This document shows, piece by piece, positions 8,581 to 18,500 of a stretch of DNA of 64,000 bases. The DNA is taken from positions 186,001-250,000 of the forward strand of contig OY781965.2 in assembly GCA_963677395.2 (NCBI GenBank), read 5' to 3'. Under the pieces are notes generated by a model. That model saw only the letters and a program-made list of their open reading frames with translations. It was not told the DNA's origin and ran no database searches. How positions within the stretch are numbered: position 1 is the first letter of the stretch; each line of letters begins with the position of its first letter. The translations under genes were made by a program, and so were the position numbers. Origin of the DNA: G963667975 sp963677395. GTDB taxonomy: Bacteria > Bacteroidota > Bacteroidia > Bacteroidales > G963667975.

Positions 8581-10038
8581 TTACAAGATTATCTTCTTCA
8601 CATATACCTGATTGTTATAGGTAACCTTCACGATGTATATTGCCCTTGCCGAAGAAGTAAGCTGAATCTGGTTGGTCAGGCTACTGGTCGGAGCGCTGTA
8701 AATCTGCTGACCCGTAAACGTAAATACTTCAATTTGAGCTTTAACCTCCTTATTACCGAACAATTCGGACGTAAAATTCACATGCAACAGGTTTTCTGTA
8801 TTATAGCAGATAATCCCGCCTCCGGCAAATTCTGTTTCATCAACACCCGCAGAATTATTTCTGAAATGGATAAGCATATTACGAACCTGCCCCACATTAT
8901 TGTATGTGAAATTGTATTGCGGATACAAGCGCAGATCCTGAATATAGTTTGACCGGATATCTTCTAAATAGATAGAAATTGAAGCGGGAATACTTTCCAG
9001 TTCCGTAGCACGAATCAAATATTTTCCATCCGCCCCTGCCTCAAAATAAACCGGAATCGTTACATCTGCATCTATATATGAAAAAGGAAGAGAGTTGAGC
9101 ACCATTTTTTCGCCCTGGCATATTGTATAAAGCGCTGGTACCTGAGGGGTTGTTTCCATTATCTTGCACATATCCATCAACCTGTCGATGTCGGCAGTTG
9201 CATCGTTGCTAAAGCGAAGAGCAGTTTGTGTGGTAATGTTGTTCCCGGTAACTTTCAGAACGATCATCTGGTCGGTGGAAGCACTTTTATAGAAAGAAGG
9301 AGCACTTATATGTGTACGCATCGCGTTTGTAAACGTGAGACTCCCCATGCCAATAGCCTGAATCAGAAACCCCTGACCTGACGAAACATATTGAGTTGCC
9401 GTATTTGCCGCACCTCCTCCCATAATATAATATTTATAGGCATTGGTTGCCGGATCGTACAACGAGATACCTCCTTTCAGTGTTGAGGGTAAGAAAGGAG
9501 TAACCGCATCCCAATCCAGTATCGACGGATACGGATTACCGACCAGATTCCATCCGTCGCTGTTTTTTGTATAGTTAAAGGTAACATTCCCGGTATTTGT
9601 AATTCCGGAAAACTCCTTCGTAACAAAGCCCGTTCCGGCGTTCCAGTAAAAATATCCTTTACCAGGTGCTAACAGTACTGTTTGTGAAGCTATCCCTATA
9701 TAGCTCGCGGTAGGCTCATTATAATATTTCAGGTAATTGCCGGCAAACATTCCGGACAGTGCATTTGTAACTGGCGAGGAAATCAAATGCCATTTGCCAC
9801 AACTAAGGTAACGTTGCACTTTCGCAACACCATTTCCATAGGCCACGGTACCATAATCAATCAACGAAGCATCACCGGAAGCATTGGACTTTAACACCAG
9901 ATTTCCACTTGCTATTTTTAATGTACTTCCCGACGAAACAGTAATGTTTGTTTTCGGCTCTACTTTTATGCCCTGTGATGTTGCAACATAACCAATTACA
10001 ACAAGCAGTATGGTTAAACCTATATATTTATGTTTCAT
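8581..10038 (-). CDS. T9SS cargo protein with type A sorting domain
   Basis: The 485-residue protein starts with a signal peptide (cut near ATSQ). It contains the WHLISSP and WNLVGNPYPS motifs found in many large Bacteroidota surface proteins; the same pair occurs in the 1233-aa protein at 15598-19299. The last 80 residues form a T9SS type A domain (VFTFTGQQIYS ... ARAIYIVKVTYNNQVYVKKI). It is therefore expected to cross the outer membrane through the type IX system and be surface attached or released. The N-terminal part is probably a beta-rich adhesive or structural region; no catalytic motif was seen. It lies in the minus-strand surface locus, 122 nt upstream of the small sorting-tail gene. 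Confidence 0.85.
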   Translation of the reverse strand: MKHKYIGLTILLVVIGYVATSQGIKVEPKTNITVSSGSTLKIASGNLVLKSNASGDASLIDYGTVAYGNGVAKVQRYLSCGKWHLISSPVTNALSGMFAGNYLKYYNEPTASYIGIASQTVLLAPGKGYFYWNAGTGFVTKEFSGITNTGNVTFNYTKNSDGWNLVGNPYPSILDWDAVTPFLPSTLKGGISLYDPATNAYKYYIMGGGAANTATQYVSSGQGFLIQAIGMGSLTFTNAMRTHISAPSFYKSASTDQMIVLKVTGNNITTQTALRFSNDATADIDRLMDMCKIMETTPQVPALYTICQGEKMVLNSLPFSYIDADVTIPVYFEAGADGKYLIRATELESIPASISIYLEDIRSNYIQDLRLYPQYNFTYNNVGQVRNMLIHFRNNSAGVDETEFAGGGIICYNTENLLHVNFTSELFGNKEVKAQIEVFTFTGQQIYSAPTSSLTNQIQLTSSARAIYIVKVTYNNQVYVKKIIL

Positions 10039-10212
10039 CTTGTTTTAAATTTATTCACATGAATTGATACCCGTTTAAACTGTCTCGTCGTTCTCTGTCC
10101 CTTTTTTATTGTCTAATATTCCCGATACTTCTGTTCTAAAAAACAAACCAGCCTGATTTCATAGCACTTTGTTATTCTTCTTGTACTTTCAATTGTTTAT
10201 TTCTTTTACTCT

Positions 10213-11181
10213 TTACCTTATTTTTTCAATTCTTACGCTTACTCCGTATTGTGTTTGCTTTATTGCTGAATTTGCGGATGCTTTGCCATACAGTTTAATA
10301 ATATCATTTTGATTAAAATTTCCAATTACCTCTACCGTGATCGAGCTTGTTTTGAAATTACTTCTTTGAAGACTAAAAGATCCATTTGACCCTAAAATGC
10401 TGGATCCATTTTTATCCAAATAATAATCACACAAGCAATAGGTGTTTGAAGTCGTAATTGCTGAGTCTTTCACTGTATATGAAATCCTGTATGTTCCCGC
10501 GGTTGAAAGCGTAATATTCGTATTGCCGGATATCATATAATTTGGATCTACAATCGTTTGAATATTAAATTGAACAGCAGTATAAGTAGTGCTAAGGTTG
10601 CTTTGCGTATTACTATATACACTCAGAATTGACGGATTGTAGGTGTTCGCGATTTTCCGAACCAATCCATTGTTCATGGTGACGATACTATCGGATGTTG
10701 TACCATTGGGTAATCCTGTAATGTTCAGGTTTGTTCCCCCGGTTGCCACGGTAAGTGCATAATTGTTTTGCGTGAGTGTGGTTACCTGTGTAAGGGTTCC
10801 ACCCATTCTTACATCATTCTCTACCACATTTAACCCGTTCGAAGCAGTTGTACTGTCTATTTTATTAAGCTGAGAACCCGGGATCTTTTTTACAATACCG
10901 GCATTGATAACCATAATACTATCCGTGTTAATACTCCCGTTTGGTAAATTCCGAACTCGTAAGGGAGGATTAGATGCTGAAAAAATATCCAGTTTATAGG
11001 CAGGTGTATTTATTCCTATTCCTACATTCCCGTTATTTTTAAAATAAATATCCGAGCCCGAAAGTTTCCATTTACTGGTATCTATGTCTTGTCTGGTCCC
11101 TTTCGGATTAAGTAACAACACCTGACCAAAACACTGAATACTAACAATTAAGAGTATGTGTATTAAGAGTATCTTCCTCAT
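10213..11181 (-). CDS. Secreted VGIG-type fibre-like protein with C1q/TNF-like C-terminal domain
   Basis: The 322-aa protein has a signal peptide (cut near CFGQ) and the NNGNVGIGINTPAYKLDI motif typical of tail-fibre/endosialidase-chaperone-like Bacteroidota proteins. Two copies of a short repeat follow (TDSIMVINAGIVKKI and SDSIVTMNNGLVRKI). The C-terminal 130 residues look like a jelly-roll C1q-like domain (LSTAGTYRISYTV, then KTSSITVEVIGNFNQND). No T9SS tail is present. It is one of three consecutive genes of this type and may form a trimeric surface structure; assembly is inferred. Base composition is like its neighbours. Confidence 0.75.
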   Translation of the reverse strand: MRKILLIHILLIVSIQCFGQVLLLNPKGTRQDIDTSKWKLSGSDIYFKNNGNVGIGINTPAYKLDIFSASNPPLRVRNLPNGSINTDSIMVINAGIVKKIPGSQLNKIDSTTASNGLNVVENDVRMGGTLTQVTTLTQNNYALTVATGGTNLNITGLPNGTTSDSIVTMNNGLVRKIANTYNPSILSVYSNTQSNLSTTYTAVQFNIQTIVDPNYMISGNTNITLSTAGTYRISYTVKDSAITTSNTYCLCDYYLDKNGSSILGSNGSFSLQRSNFKTSSITVEVIGNFNQNDIIKLYGKASANSAIKQTQYGVSVRIEKIR

Positions 11182-11200
11182 TAATGCATTGCCGTATTTA

Positions 11201-11298
11201 GAGGTTGTTTAACCTGTTGTAATTTAACTACACGCTTTCTTGTATCAACCAGTAACAGAAAGCTGATTAAGCTATCCTGACAATAGTTAAACAACCTC
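11201..11298. repeat. Inverted repeat between surface-protein genes
   Basis: GAGGTTGTTTAAC (11201-11213) and its exact reverse complement (11286-11298) enclose 72 bp. The element fills most of the gap between the genes ending at 11315 and starting at 11181. It could be a long hairpin in the mRNA or the ends of a small non-autonomous element. Confidence 0.55.
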
Positions 11299-11314
11299 AT
11301 TTTTATCTATATTT

Positions 11315-12184
11315 TTATTTAACCCACTGAACTTCGAAAACATCCCCTGCTAAAACAGCCCACTCTGAAGTTGGGGTAAGGGTTACCGTTCCTGCCGATG
11401 TAGTGTAGTCTGTATTGGCAATCAGCTTTGCACTATTTCTGAATACCCATACTTTGGATACATTTGCCGGCATATTTGTTACTGTAATTGAGGTTTGTCC
11501 CGCGGTTGCTGTAATCGTAACATCTCCACTCTGCATAAGGCTTTCGGTTGCTCTTCTTTTCAGAACTCCGCTTGTGGCATCGGCCACTAAAATGCTGTCA
11601 GCTTTCGAACCTGACTCTAAGCCGGTTATCGCCAGGGTATTTGATGCGGTTGCGCCAATTGTTGTCGCTTTTACCAAATTGCCTCCCAATTGGATTGAAT
11701 CTCCGGTTTTGGTTAAACCATTACTAACCTTCAGGTTATTAAACAGTGTTGCTGTGGAGATGATACGAACCTGACCTGTAGCCGGATTCACCACCATTAC
11801 ACTATCAGTGGTTGTCCCGGATGTCAGCCCTGTGATTTGCAGAAAATTTGCTGCAGTGGTTGCAATCGTTGTAACTTTGGTTAAAGCTCCTCCCAATTCT
11901 ACTTTTTGACCATTTTTTGTCAATCCGTTTTCTGCTCCGTTTAAATAAGGATTCAGCATTGTTGCGGTATCTGCATACCTTACAAATTTTGTCAGAGTAT
12001 CGCCCATCTGATGGGGGGTAACAAAAAGTAATGTGCTGTCGCCTTTCGTGATTACAGCTGTTGAGCTGTCGAGTACCCACTTGATGGTACCTTTATTGTC
12101 CACTACTTTAGAGGTAACCTTTTGTGCATTCGCAAATCCTATTGCAAACACAACCATAACTGCAAATAATACTAGTTTTTTCAT
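11315..12184 (-). CDS. Secreted repeat protein of the VGIG locus
   Basis: The 289-residue protein has a signal peptide (cut near GFANAQ). It carries two longer repeats of the pattern ITGLxSGTxxDSxxVxxxxxGxxR, the same motif seen once or twice in the genes on either side, and alternating LGGxLxKxTTI segments. The C-terminus (SITVTNMPANVSKVWVFRNS ... FEVQWVK) is a beta-rich domain also recognisable in the 266-aa protein at 12236-13036 (ITxxNxxxVxxFRNG). It is probably a structural surface or fibre protein; no enzyme motif is present. The gene is 51 nt downstream of the 12236-13036 gene, so co-transcription is likely. Function unknown. Confidence 0.72.
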   Translation of the reverse strand: MKKLVLFAVMVVFAIGFANAQKVTSKVVDNKGTIKWVLDSSTAVITKGDSTLLFVTPHQMGDTLTKFVRYADTATMLNPYLNGAENGLTKNGQKVELGGALTKVTTIATTAANFLQITGLTSGTTTDSVMVVNPATGQVRIISTATLFNNLKVSNGLTKTGDSIQLGGNLVKATTIGATASNTLAITGLESGSKADSILVADATSGVLKRRATESLMQSGDVTITATAGQTSITVTNMPANVSKVWVFRNSAKLIANTDYTTSAGTVTLTPTSEWAVLAGDVFEVQWVK

Positions 12185-12235
12185 TTTGATTTAATTTTAA
12201 ATTAGGTTAATAATTGATTATCTGATATGTATTAG

Positions 12236-13036
12236 CTAATATTTCTGTATTATCTTTATTTCATCGTTCACAACACATGGTATTTCTGCAACGATCACAT
12301 TTCCGCCAATAACAGGAATCGAAAAGTCAATCTGTATTCCATTCCGGAACAACTGAACGTTGTCAGAATTCAGAATTACCATAGGTGTATTAAAATTTGT
12401 TTGTCCGTTTATGGCAACTGTGTAAACTACCTTCTTCATGCTCCCATTCATCACTCCGGGAGAAATTGCTCTTAGCTTACCGGTTGATTTATCAACTGTT
12501 AAAATGCTATCGGTCAATGAGCCACTTTGCAATGAGTCGATATAAACAGTGCCTTTTACATGTAATGTTCCCTGGGGAGCACTGGTTCCGATGCCCACTT
12601 TTCCTGTTGTTGATGTAAATAGCAGATTCCCGCTTGTAGCATTAAATGTTAGGTTTTTATCAAGAAGCTTGACTGTACGGTTATTATTCAGTGACCCGTC
12701 TGCATTGTAAATACTTGTGTCTGAAAGAACGGACTGAGAGGAAGCCCTTATCCATTTTGCACCATCGCTATAATATAGTCCGGGAGTAACGGCTGAGAAT
12801 CCGGTACCGGATATAGCCGTGTTATAGATTACCATCCCGGCTGCAAAACTGTTTAACGGGGTACTTAAAACGGTACTTCTCAAGGCTATACGAGGTATAA
12901 TTAATGCTTTCGTGGTATCCTGTATATCCAGCATTGCATCGGGGTGCGGATTGTCGCCTGTTCGATTTATTACTACCTGAGCATTTAACAAGCCCCCAAA
13001 AACCATTAGAAAACATATTACAAGTAGTATCCTCAT
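12236..13036 (-). CDS. Secreted VGIG-type protein
   Basis: The 266-residue product has a signal peptide (cut near LLNAQ). It then has the standard opening of this family (DAMLDIQDTTKALIIPRIAL and a GLYYSDGAKWIRAS block), a TGKVGIGTSAPQGTLHVKG motif, and one TDSILTVDKSTGKLRAIS repeat. Such N-termini are widespread in Bacteroidota proteins annotated as fibre-like or hypothetical. It is the first gene of a three-gene run with shared repeats, following the AraC-type regulator. Likely a secreted, oligomeric surface protein; role inferred. Confidence 0.75.
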   Translation of the reverse strand: MRILLVICFLMVFGGLLNAQVVINRTGDNPHPDAMLDIQDTTKALIIPRIALRSTVLSTPLNSFAAGMVIYNTAISGTGFSAVTPGLYYSDGAKWIRASSQSVLSDTSIYNADGSLNNNRTVKLLDKNLTFNATSGNLLFTSTTGKVGIGTSAPQGTLHVKGTVYIDSLQSGSLTDSILTVDKSTGKLRAISPGVMNGSMKKVVYTVAINGQTNFNTPMVILNSDNVQLFRNGIQIDFSIPVIGGNVIVAEIPCVVNDEIKIIQKY

Positions 13037-13375
13037 ATTTTTAAATATTTCGTATCTGGTTTATTACAGAAGTTTTGCATACGAATCCCAACAGGATAAA
13101 AATGTCTGCCGGATTTCTGCAAATAATCCCTGTTGTTTCCTCATTAATTACATTCAATAATGGCGTTAAAAAAGAGCATAGCCCGGGGCAATGCGATATA
13201 TTTTCGCATAAGTAATGTCCTCATATTCAGTATTATTTTAATGAATGATTTCCATCCTACTGAAAGAAGCTTTGAAACACTCTATTTCACAAATCACATT
13301 TTTCAATACAATTTGCTTTTTATGAAATATTATTTGCCAGCTTCTTTCAATACTACCCACATTCCATTTTCTCTA
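13037..13375. other. Intergenic region, nothing recognised
   Basis: 339 bp between the AraC-type regulator and the first VGIG gene. It must hold the promoter of the downstream genes, but no clean TTTG-N19-TAnnTTTG match was found on the minus strand. An open frame on the plus strand across the region has no start context or similarity and is not called. Confidence 0.5.
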
Positions 13376-14170
13376 TTAAGATCCAACCACAATATACTTT
13401 ACAAAAAAGGATGGCGGTCTTCCGGTATGCTTATGAAAAGCCATCCGAAACGAAGAAGAGTGTTTAAATCCAACTTCATGTCCCAATCCCTCTATTGTCA
13501 GGTTTTTAACAGCATCACCAGCGATTAATTCCAGAGCTTGTTTTATACGGTATTCGTTAATAAGCTGCCGAAAGTTTTTGTGGTAATGATTCATGATAAT
13601 TACTGATAAATAGGATCTGTTCGTTCCCAGTTTTTTTGCCAGTAATTCTATTGTAAGGTCGGTGTCCAGATATACCTTTTCCACCTCAAGCTCATAAAGA
13701 AGCTTTTGTAGTATAGCGGTATGACAATCCGGAAGTTTACTCTTTTTTCTGCAATCCTCACTTAACGAGCACGTTTGATTATATTCTATTTCTGTACTGA
13801 CCGTAGTATTCTGATATTGAATACTGTCATAAAACGCTGTTACAATTGCAGGAACGGAGTCATCACAGAATTGATCTGTTCCTTCTTCATCGAAATTCTT
13901 ATTGATTTTCAAATTATTTCCGGAATTACCAGCTTTTATATAATTCAATACGTTTAATAGAAAAAACTCACCCCGGGTTATATTATAAAAATAATGGATA
14001 ACCTGTACAAATACAAAAAACAAGAGTCCATATAAAAAGAGCTTCGATGTAGGATTCATAAGATATATGCACATGCTTATCAATATATTTGTCGCCAGGA
14101 TTCTGCGATACTTATTTATTGGATTTTTGCTTTTCGATCCAGAGCTTTTATTGCTTGATAAAAATTTCAT
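13376..14170 (-). CDS. Membrane-anchored AraC-type transcriptional regulator
   Basis: The N-terminus has a basic segment, then two close hydrophobic helices (ILATNILISMCIYLM and LFLYGLLFFVFVQVIHYF), then a polar linker of about 100 residues. The C-terminal 100 residues form an AraC/XylS double HTH (LAKKLGTNRSYLSVIIMNHY and EVGFKHSSSFRMAFHKHTG). There is no periplasmic sensor domain, so it is a short membrane-tethered member of the Bacteroidota AraC family. The ATG at 14170 is preferred over one at 14206 because the extra 12 residues add nothing to the domain pattern; this is uncertain. Its position inside the surface-protein locus makes those genes its likely targets. Confidence 0.8.
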   Translation of the reverse strand: MKFLSSNKSSGSKSKNPINKYRRILATNILISMCIYLMNPTSKLFLYGLLFFVFVQVIHYFYNITRGEFFLLNVLNYIKAGNSGNNLKINKNFDEEGTDQFCDDSVPAIVTAFYDSIQYQNTTVSTEIEYNQTCSLSEDCRKKSKLPDCHTAILQKLLYELEVEKVYLDTDLTIELLAKKLGTNRSYLSVIIMNHYHKNFRQLINEYRIKQALELIAGDAVKNLTIEGLGHEVGFKHSSSFRMAFHKHTGRPPSFFVKYIVVGS

Positions 14171-15288
14171 AGTTAATACAGTGATTTGAGTTACTAATAC
14201 ATACATTCATTATACGCCTGCTTTCACAGGCATTTTCTGGATGTCTTTTTTACTGTACCAACTGTAAAAAACAACCAAACACTTTTATACCCTGAATATT
14301 TTCCGTTTTAGATTCTTTGTGTTTAATATTCATGGCTGCTGTGTTTAATTGTTATATTCTGATTATCATAAGATATTGCATCTTTTCAATGCTGTTGTTT
14401 TTTACTCTATTTCTCGTTAGTTTCATGTGTGTGTGTTTAATGTACCAATTAAAAAAATTAATGTGTTTTCTTTTTTCTCAAAACCACACATCGAATACGA
14501 ATTGATGAGGTTCACAAAATGTGTGGTTTTGGAAGGGACTTTTTATACTACTCACATTGCAACAAGGTCGAAATCAAAAAAATGCTTTTGTACCATATAT
14601 TATTGTGCATGTTCCAATGCGAAAACGTATAACGTTGTGTTTCTTTTTATTTCATAGGCATTTAATTTCGTAAATACTTGTTTTCTATATTTTTAAATCA
14701 CTCTTTGTGCCATTCTTGCTAAATAATATTAAGGGGAAAGATAACTGCACATGAAAAATAACCGAATGGCACATTGAATGGTTTTTACATTCATTGTTTT
14801 GTAATCATACCTTATGCTATTCCTCGATAAGTATCCATAAAAAAATGAATATAGGAACAACATCCAGTTTGATTTATTGTTTTTTACTTAAGTATTTTTT
14901 ATACATTTGAATTATTCTTTATTTAAATTATACCTTACAATTGGCTCAACTTATTTGAAATTCAAACAAATTAGCATTGTCATATTTCAATTGTGTCAAA
15001 ACCGGTTTAGTCCCTTTAACTTCATACAATTTTGCATTGGTATAATTCTTTCATTAATAAACGTAATTTTCACAGTTATGGATACAAACACTTGTTTAAT
15101 ATTATTGTCGTCAACAGATACATTTCACAAATATCAGACGTTATTAAAGAAGTATTCATATTACTTAAATTCTTTTTCCGGTTTCAAATATACCAAAATA
15201 CTCTTATCTAAAAAATAATGTTAACAAAATACTAATGCCCGTTATTATATATTTTAAGATAAGAGTATTTGAGGTATATCATTTATTT
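14171..15288. other. 1.1-kb AT-rich intergenic region with no convincing gene
   Basis: The region splits the surface locus into an upstream block (15.3-22.7 kb) and a downstream block (7.2-14.2 kb). Short plus-strand frames at 14317, 14427 and 14907 are rich in Phe, Ile, Cys and Asn as expected from AT-rich noncoding DNA and lack any family resemblance. The only clear structure is the inverted repeat at 15188-15279. Confidence 0.55.
15188..15279. repeat. Long inverted repeat downstream of the small PID-CTERM-like gene
   Basis: The arms share ATATACC and AAATACTCTTATCT (15188-15209 and 15257-15279), with two mismatches between the blocks, around a 47-bp loop. It begins about 10 bp past the stop at 15289 and could fold at the end of the surface-locus mRNA as a terminator or 3' stabiliser. 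Confidence 0.6.
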
Positions 15289-15585
15289 TTATAAATCAGA
15301 GTCTTCCGCAATTTCCTCATGTTTAGACTTATACTTCATCGTATAATATTTGTTTAACAGATAGATAACTGCAAGAGCTAAGAAGATTGCAAAACCGCCC
15401 TCTAAGGGAGCAGCGCCGCCCGGATTTCCGGGTGCCCCATGCCCTCCCCCGGGTGCCCCTCCGGCTCCGGGGGGCAGGGGTTGTGCCAAGGTTTCGCTTA
15501 TCAGAAGAAATACTGAAGTAATGGTGAATACTACTCTCATTACAATTGCATTTAATGCCTTCGATTTTTTATTCATGCCTATCAT
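15289..15585 (-). CDS. Small secreted protein with PID-CTERM-like sorting signal
   Basis: The 98-residue product has a signal peptide (cut near ETLAQ), a Pro/Gly-rich low-complexity spacer (GAGGAPGGGHGAPGNPGG), then APLEGGFAIFLALAVIYLL and a basic tail (MKYKSK). The P-L-E-G-G motif before the helix fits the PID-CTERM-type tail. The gene starts 12 nt after the stop of the 1233-aa repeat protein, so they are certainly co-transcribed. Its sister is at 8222-8458. Function unknown. Confidence 0.72.
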   Translation of the reverse strand: MIGMNKKSKALNAIVMRVVFTITSVFLLISETLAQPLPPGAGGAPGGGHGAPGNPGGAAPLEGGFAIFLALAVIYLLNKYYTMKYKSKHEEIAEDSDL

Positions 15586-15597
15586 TTTCAGTATTTT

Positions 15598-18500
15598 TTA
15601 ATGCACATAAACTTTATAGGTTCGGGTACTCTTATCCGTAATTATATTTACAAAGTAATAAGCGGTATTGCCTGTAAATGGCAAGCTTATCAATCCTGAT
15701 CTGCTTACATTTGAGTTATATAATCTTTGCCCCAGCAGGTTATATACCGATATCTCTTTCACCCTGTTTTCAGAGTTTATGATAATGTGATTGTCGTCGT
15801 ATGATACTTTTATATCATCTTCCAGATCACGTTCTATGATACCGATAGTATTTCCTGTGAAACGAATACGGAAACGTTTTGTATTATCATTTACCGATGC
15901 GGTAAAATTGTAGGTATTGTTCTGGCTAAGATTGTAGGTTGTACCGTTTTTCAAGTCTTCCAGTAACGCGATGGTACCCAAAGGCAACACAGCATCTAAA
16001 TCAGTTGCTTTAAAACTGTACATACCATTCATACCCGGTTCAAAACCTGTAGTAATTACCAACGTGGTATCGAATGAGTTATAGATATTCGACGATAGTT
16101 TATGATTGTCAACATAGGTATAGAACGCGGATGCAAAGCCCGGTAAGAAGTGGCTGTCATATTCGGTATCATACCCGTTATCGGCATCACTGTCGAACCC
16201 AATAACTGATTCCTGATAAGTACCCTGAGTAAGGTTTTTCACGCTTAGTACAATATTTTCTGTCGAAGAACTCTTGTACCAGTTTGTAGCAGAATGTTCT
16301 CTGTCAACAGCCGGAATAGTCAGAGATCCTTTATGTACAGAATCGGTAACCTGTACCATAAAGCCTTGCATAGCCGGAATGTAATCGCCTGCGGCAATGT
16401 CTTTATAACTTGCTGCCTTTTCATTCCATACCTTGGCTTTGCTTGCTATATTGGTTTTATTCCATCTGTTTGCAGTATAATTCCAACGAAGAGCTGATGG
16501 GTAAGGATTCCCTAACAGATGCCAGCCTGACAGATTATTTGTTATCGATCCGCTTAATGTTAATCCTGTAAATACTACACTATCAACATTTACTGCACCT
16601 TTAAACTCTTTTACACTGGTAGAATCATACGAACACAAATAGCCTGTTCCCTTTTTAAAGGTAGTACCAAATTCTGCACTATTAAACGTATAAGGAGCAG
16701 CAGCACCTACTTTGGAATTTCTCCAGGTGATATCTGTTTCTCTCCACATATAGAAGTCCTGACGCGCCGACGGCGGATTGGTTACAAAAACAGGCTGGTA
16801 AGCTTGTGATGCTACCGGACTGCTTAAAAAATGCCATCCGTAAGTGCTCTGTAAATTTGTTGGATAGTTTACCCATCCTTTTACATAACGCTGTACCGTT
16901 GCATGTGCATTTGTATTGTTTGCAATTAATGAACCAGTTCCAGTGCTGTCCGACACCAATACAACCACTGTATCTTTGTCGTTTACCAGATTTGAAACAG
17001 TTAACTGTCCGCCTGGCAACACTTTTAATTTTGAATTTGTATCAAATACTATTTTTTCAATAGTTACGGGTTCATCAATTTCGGGTTTTATACCTGTGGT
17101 GGTAATCTTTGCGGTTACTCCTGCTCCGATAGGTATATCAAGAGTATTTCCGGCTGGTTTTATCCAGTTACCGGCAACTCCCCATTTCCTGCTAACGCCT
17201 CCACACCATATATAAACATTTGCCAGATTTACATTGCTCAAACCTATCATTGCAATACTATTGCCACTGGCAAACATATTGCGTGATATGTAGGCCAGAT
17301 TGGCCGACTGATTGGGCTGTGTATTGGCACAATATCCATTTCCTGTACCGCCTAAGAATCGCATAAAGCTGATGGTGGCTGAGGTACTGATGCTTTGATT
17401 AGTCAAATCACTTAACATGATTGGGGTTCCTGTTCCAAATTTACTTCGTGCTATGAAAGACATATTTCCCGCCTGATTGCTGGCCAATAAATTGCCATAA
17501 CCATTTCCCGAGCCGCCATAAAAACGCAAGGCCGATAAGCCTGCATTGGGGCTGATGGGTTGGTTAAGTAAATCCTGCATGGTAATTGTGGTTCCATTGC
17601 CACTTTTATTTCGCAAAACAAATTCGCCGTTGGGTTGATTATTACTTGCTATTTGCGTACTATAGCCATTGCCGGATCCGCCATAAAAACGTAAAGCCGA
17701 TATGCCTGCATTGGGACTAATGGGTTGGTTAAGCAAATCCTGCACGACAATACTATTTCCATTTCCGCTTTTGTTACGCAGCAAATACTCACTGTTTGCA
17801 GTGGTATTGCTTGCCAACTGGTTTGAATAACCGTTGCCCTGACCGCCATAAAAACGGATAAGAGCCAGGATATCCTGCTGCGGGGTTTGTGAATAGAAAA
17901 AGTCCTGCATGGTAATGCTTGTACCCATACCTCCAATGTTACGCGGGCTATATTCACTGTTTACCTGGCTATTGTCGGCTATTTGTGTGCTATAGCCATT
18001 TCCCTGACCGCCATAAAAACGTAACCAGGTGAGCGGGCCCAACGGACTGATTTGCTGATTAAGCAAATCCTGCATCGTGATGCTGGTTCCGTTGCCACTC
18101 TTGTTACGAGCCATAAACTCACTGTTGAGCGGGGCATTGCTTGCAAGCTGGGTACTATAGCCATTGCCCTGACCGCCATAAAAACGTAACCAGGTGAGCG
18201 GACCCAACGGGCTGATTTGCTGGTTGAGCAAATCCTGCATCGTGATGCTGGTTCCGTTGCCACTCTTGTTACGGGTTATAAACTCGCTGTTGAGCGGGGC
18301 ATTGCTTGCAAGCTGAGTGTTATAGCCATTGCCAGAACCCCCGTAGTAACGTACAAACGTAAAAGGCACAGTGTTATTAATCAATTGATTTTGCAATTCA
18401 AACATGCTGATACTATTTCCATTCCCGCTCTTATTACGCAACAAAAACTCGCTGTTGAGCGTATTGTTGCCCGCAATTTGATTGGAACATCCATCTCCCT

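Noticed and set aside
13160..13528. 122-codon plus-strand frame
   Set aside because: Its second half is the antisense of the AraC-type regulator and the first half has no support.
14317..15218. Small plus-strand genes in the 1.1-kb gap
   Set aside because: Composition is that of AT-rich noncoding DNA, and no promoter or homology pattern was found.
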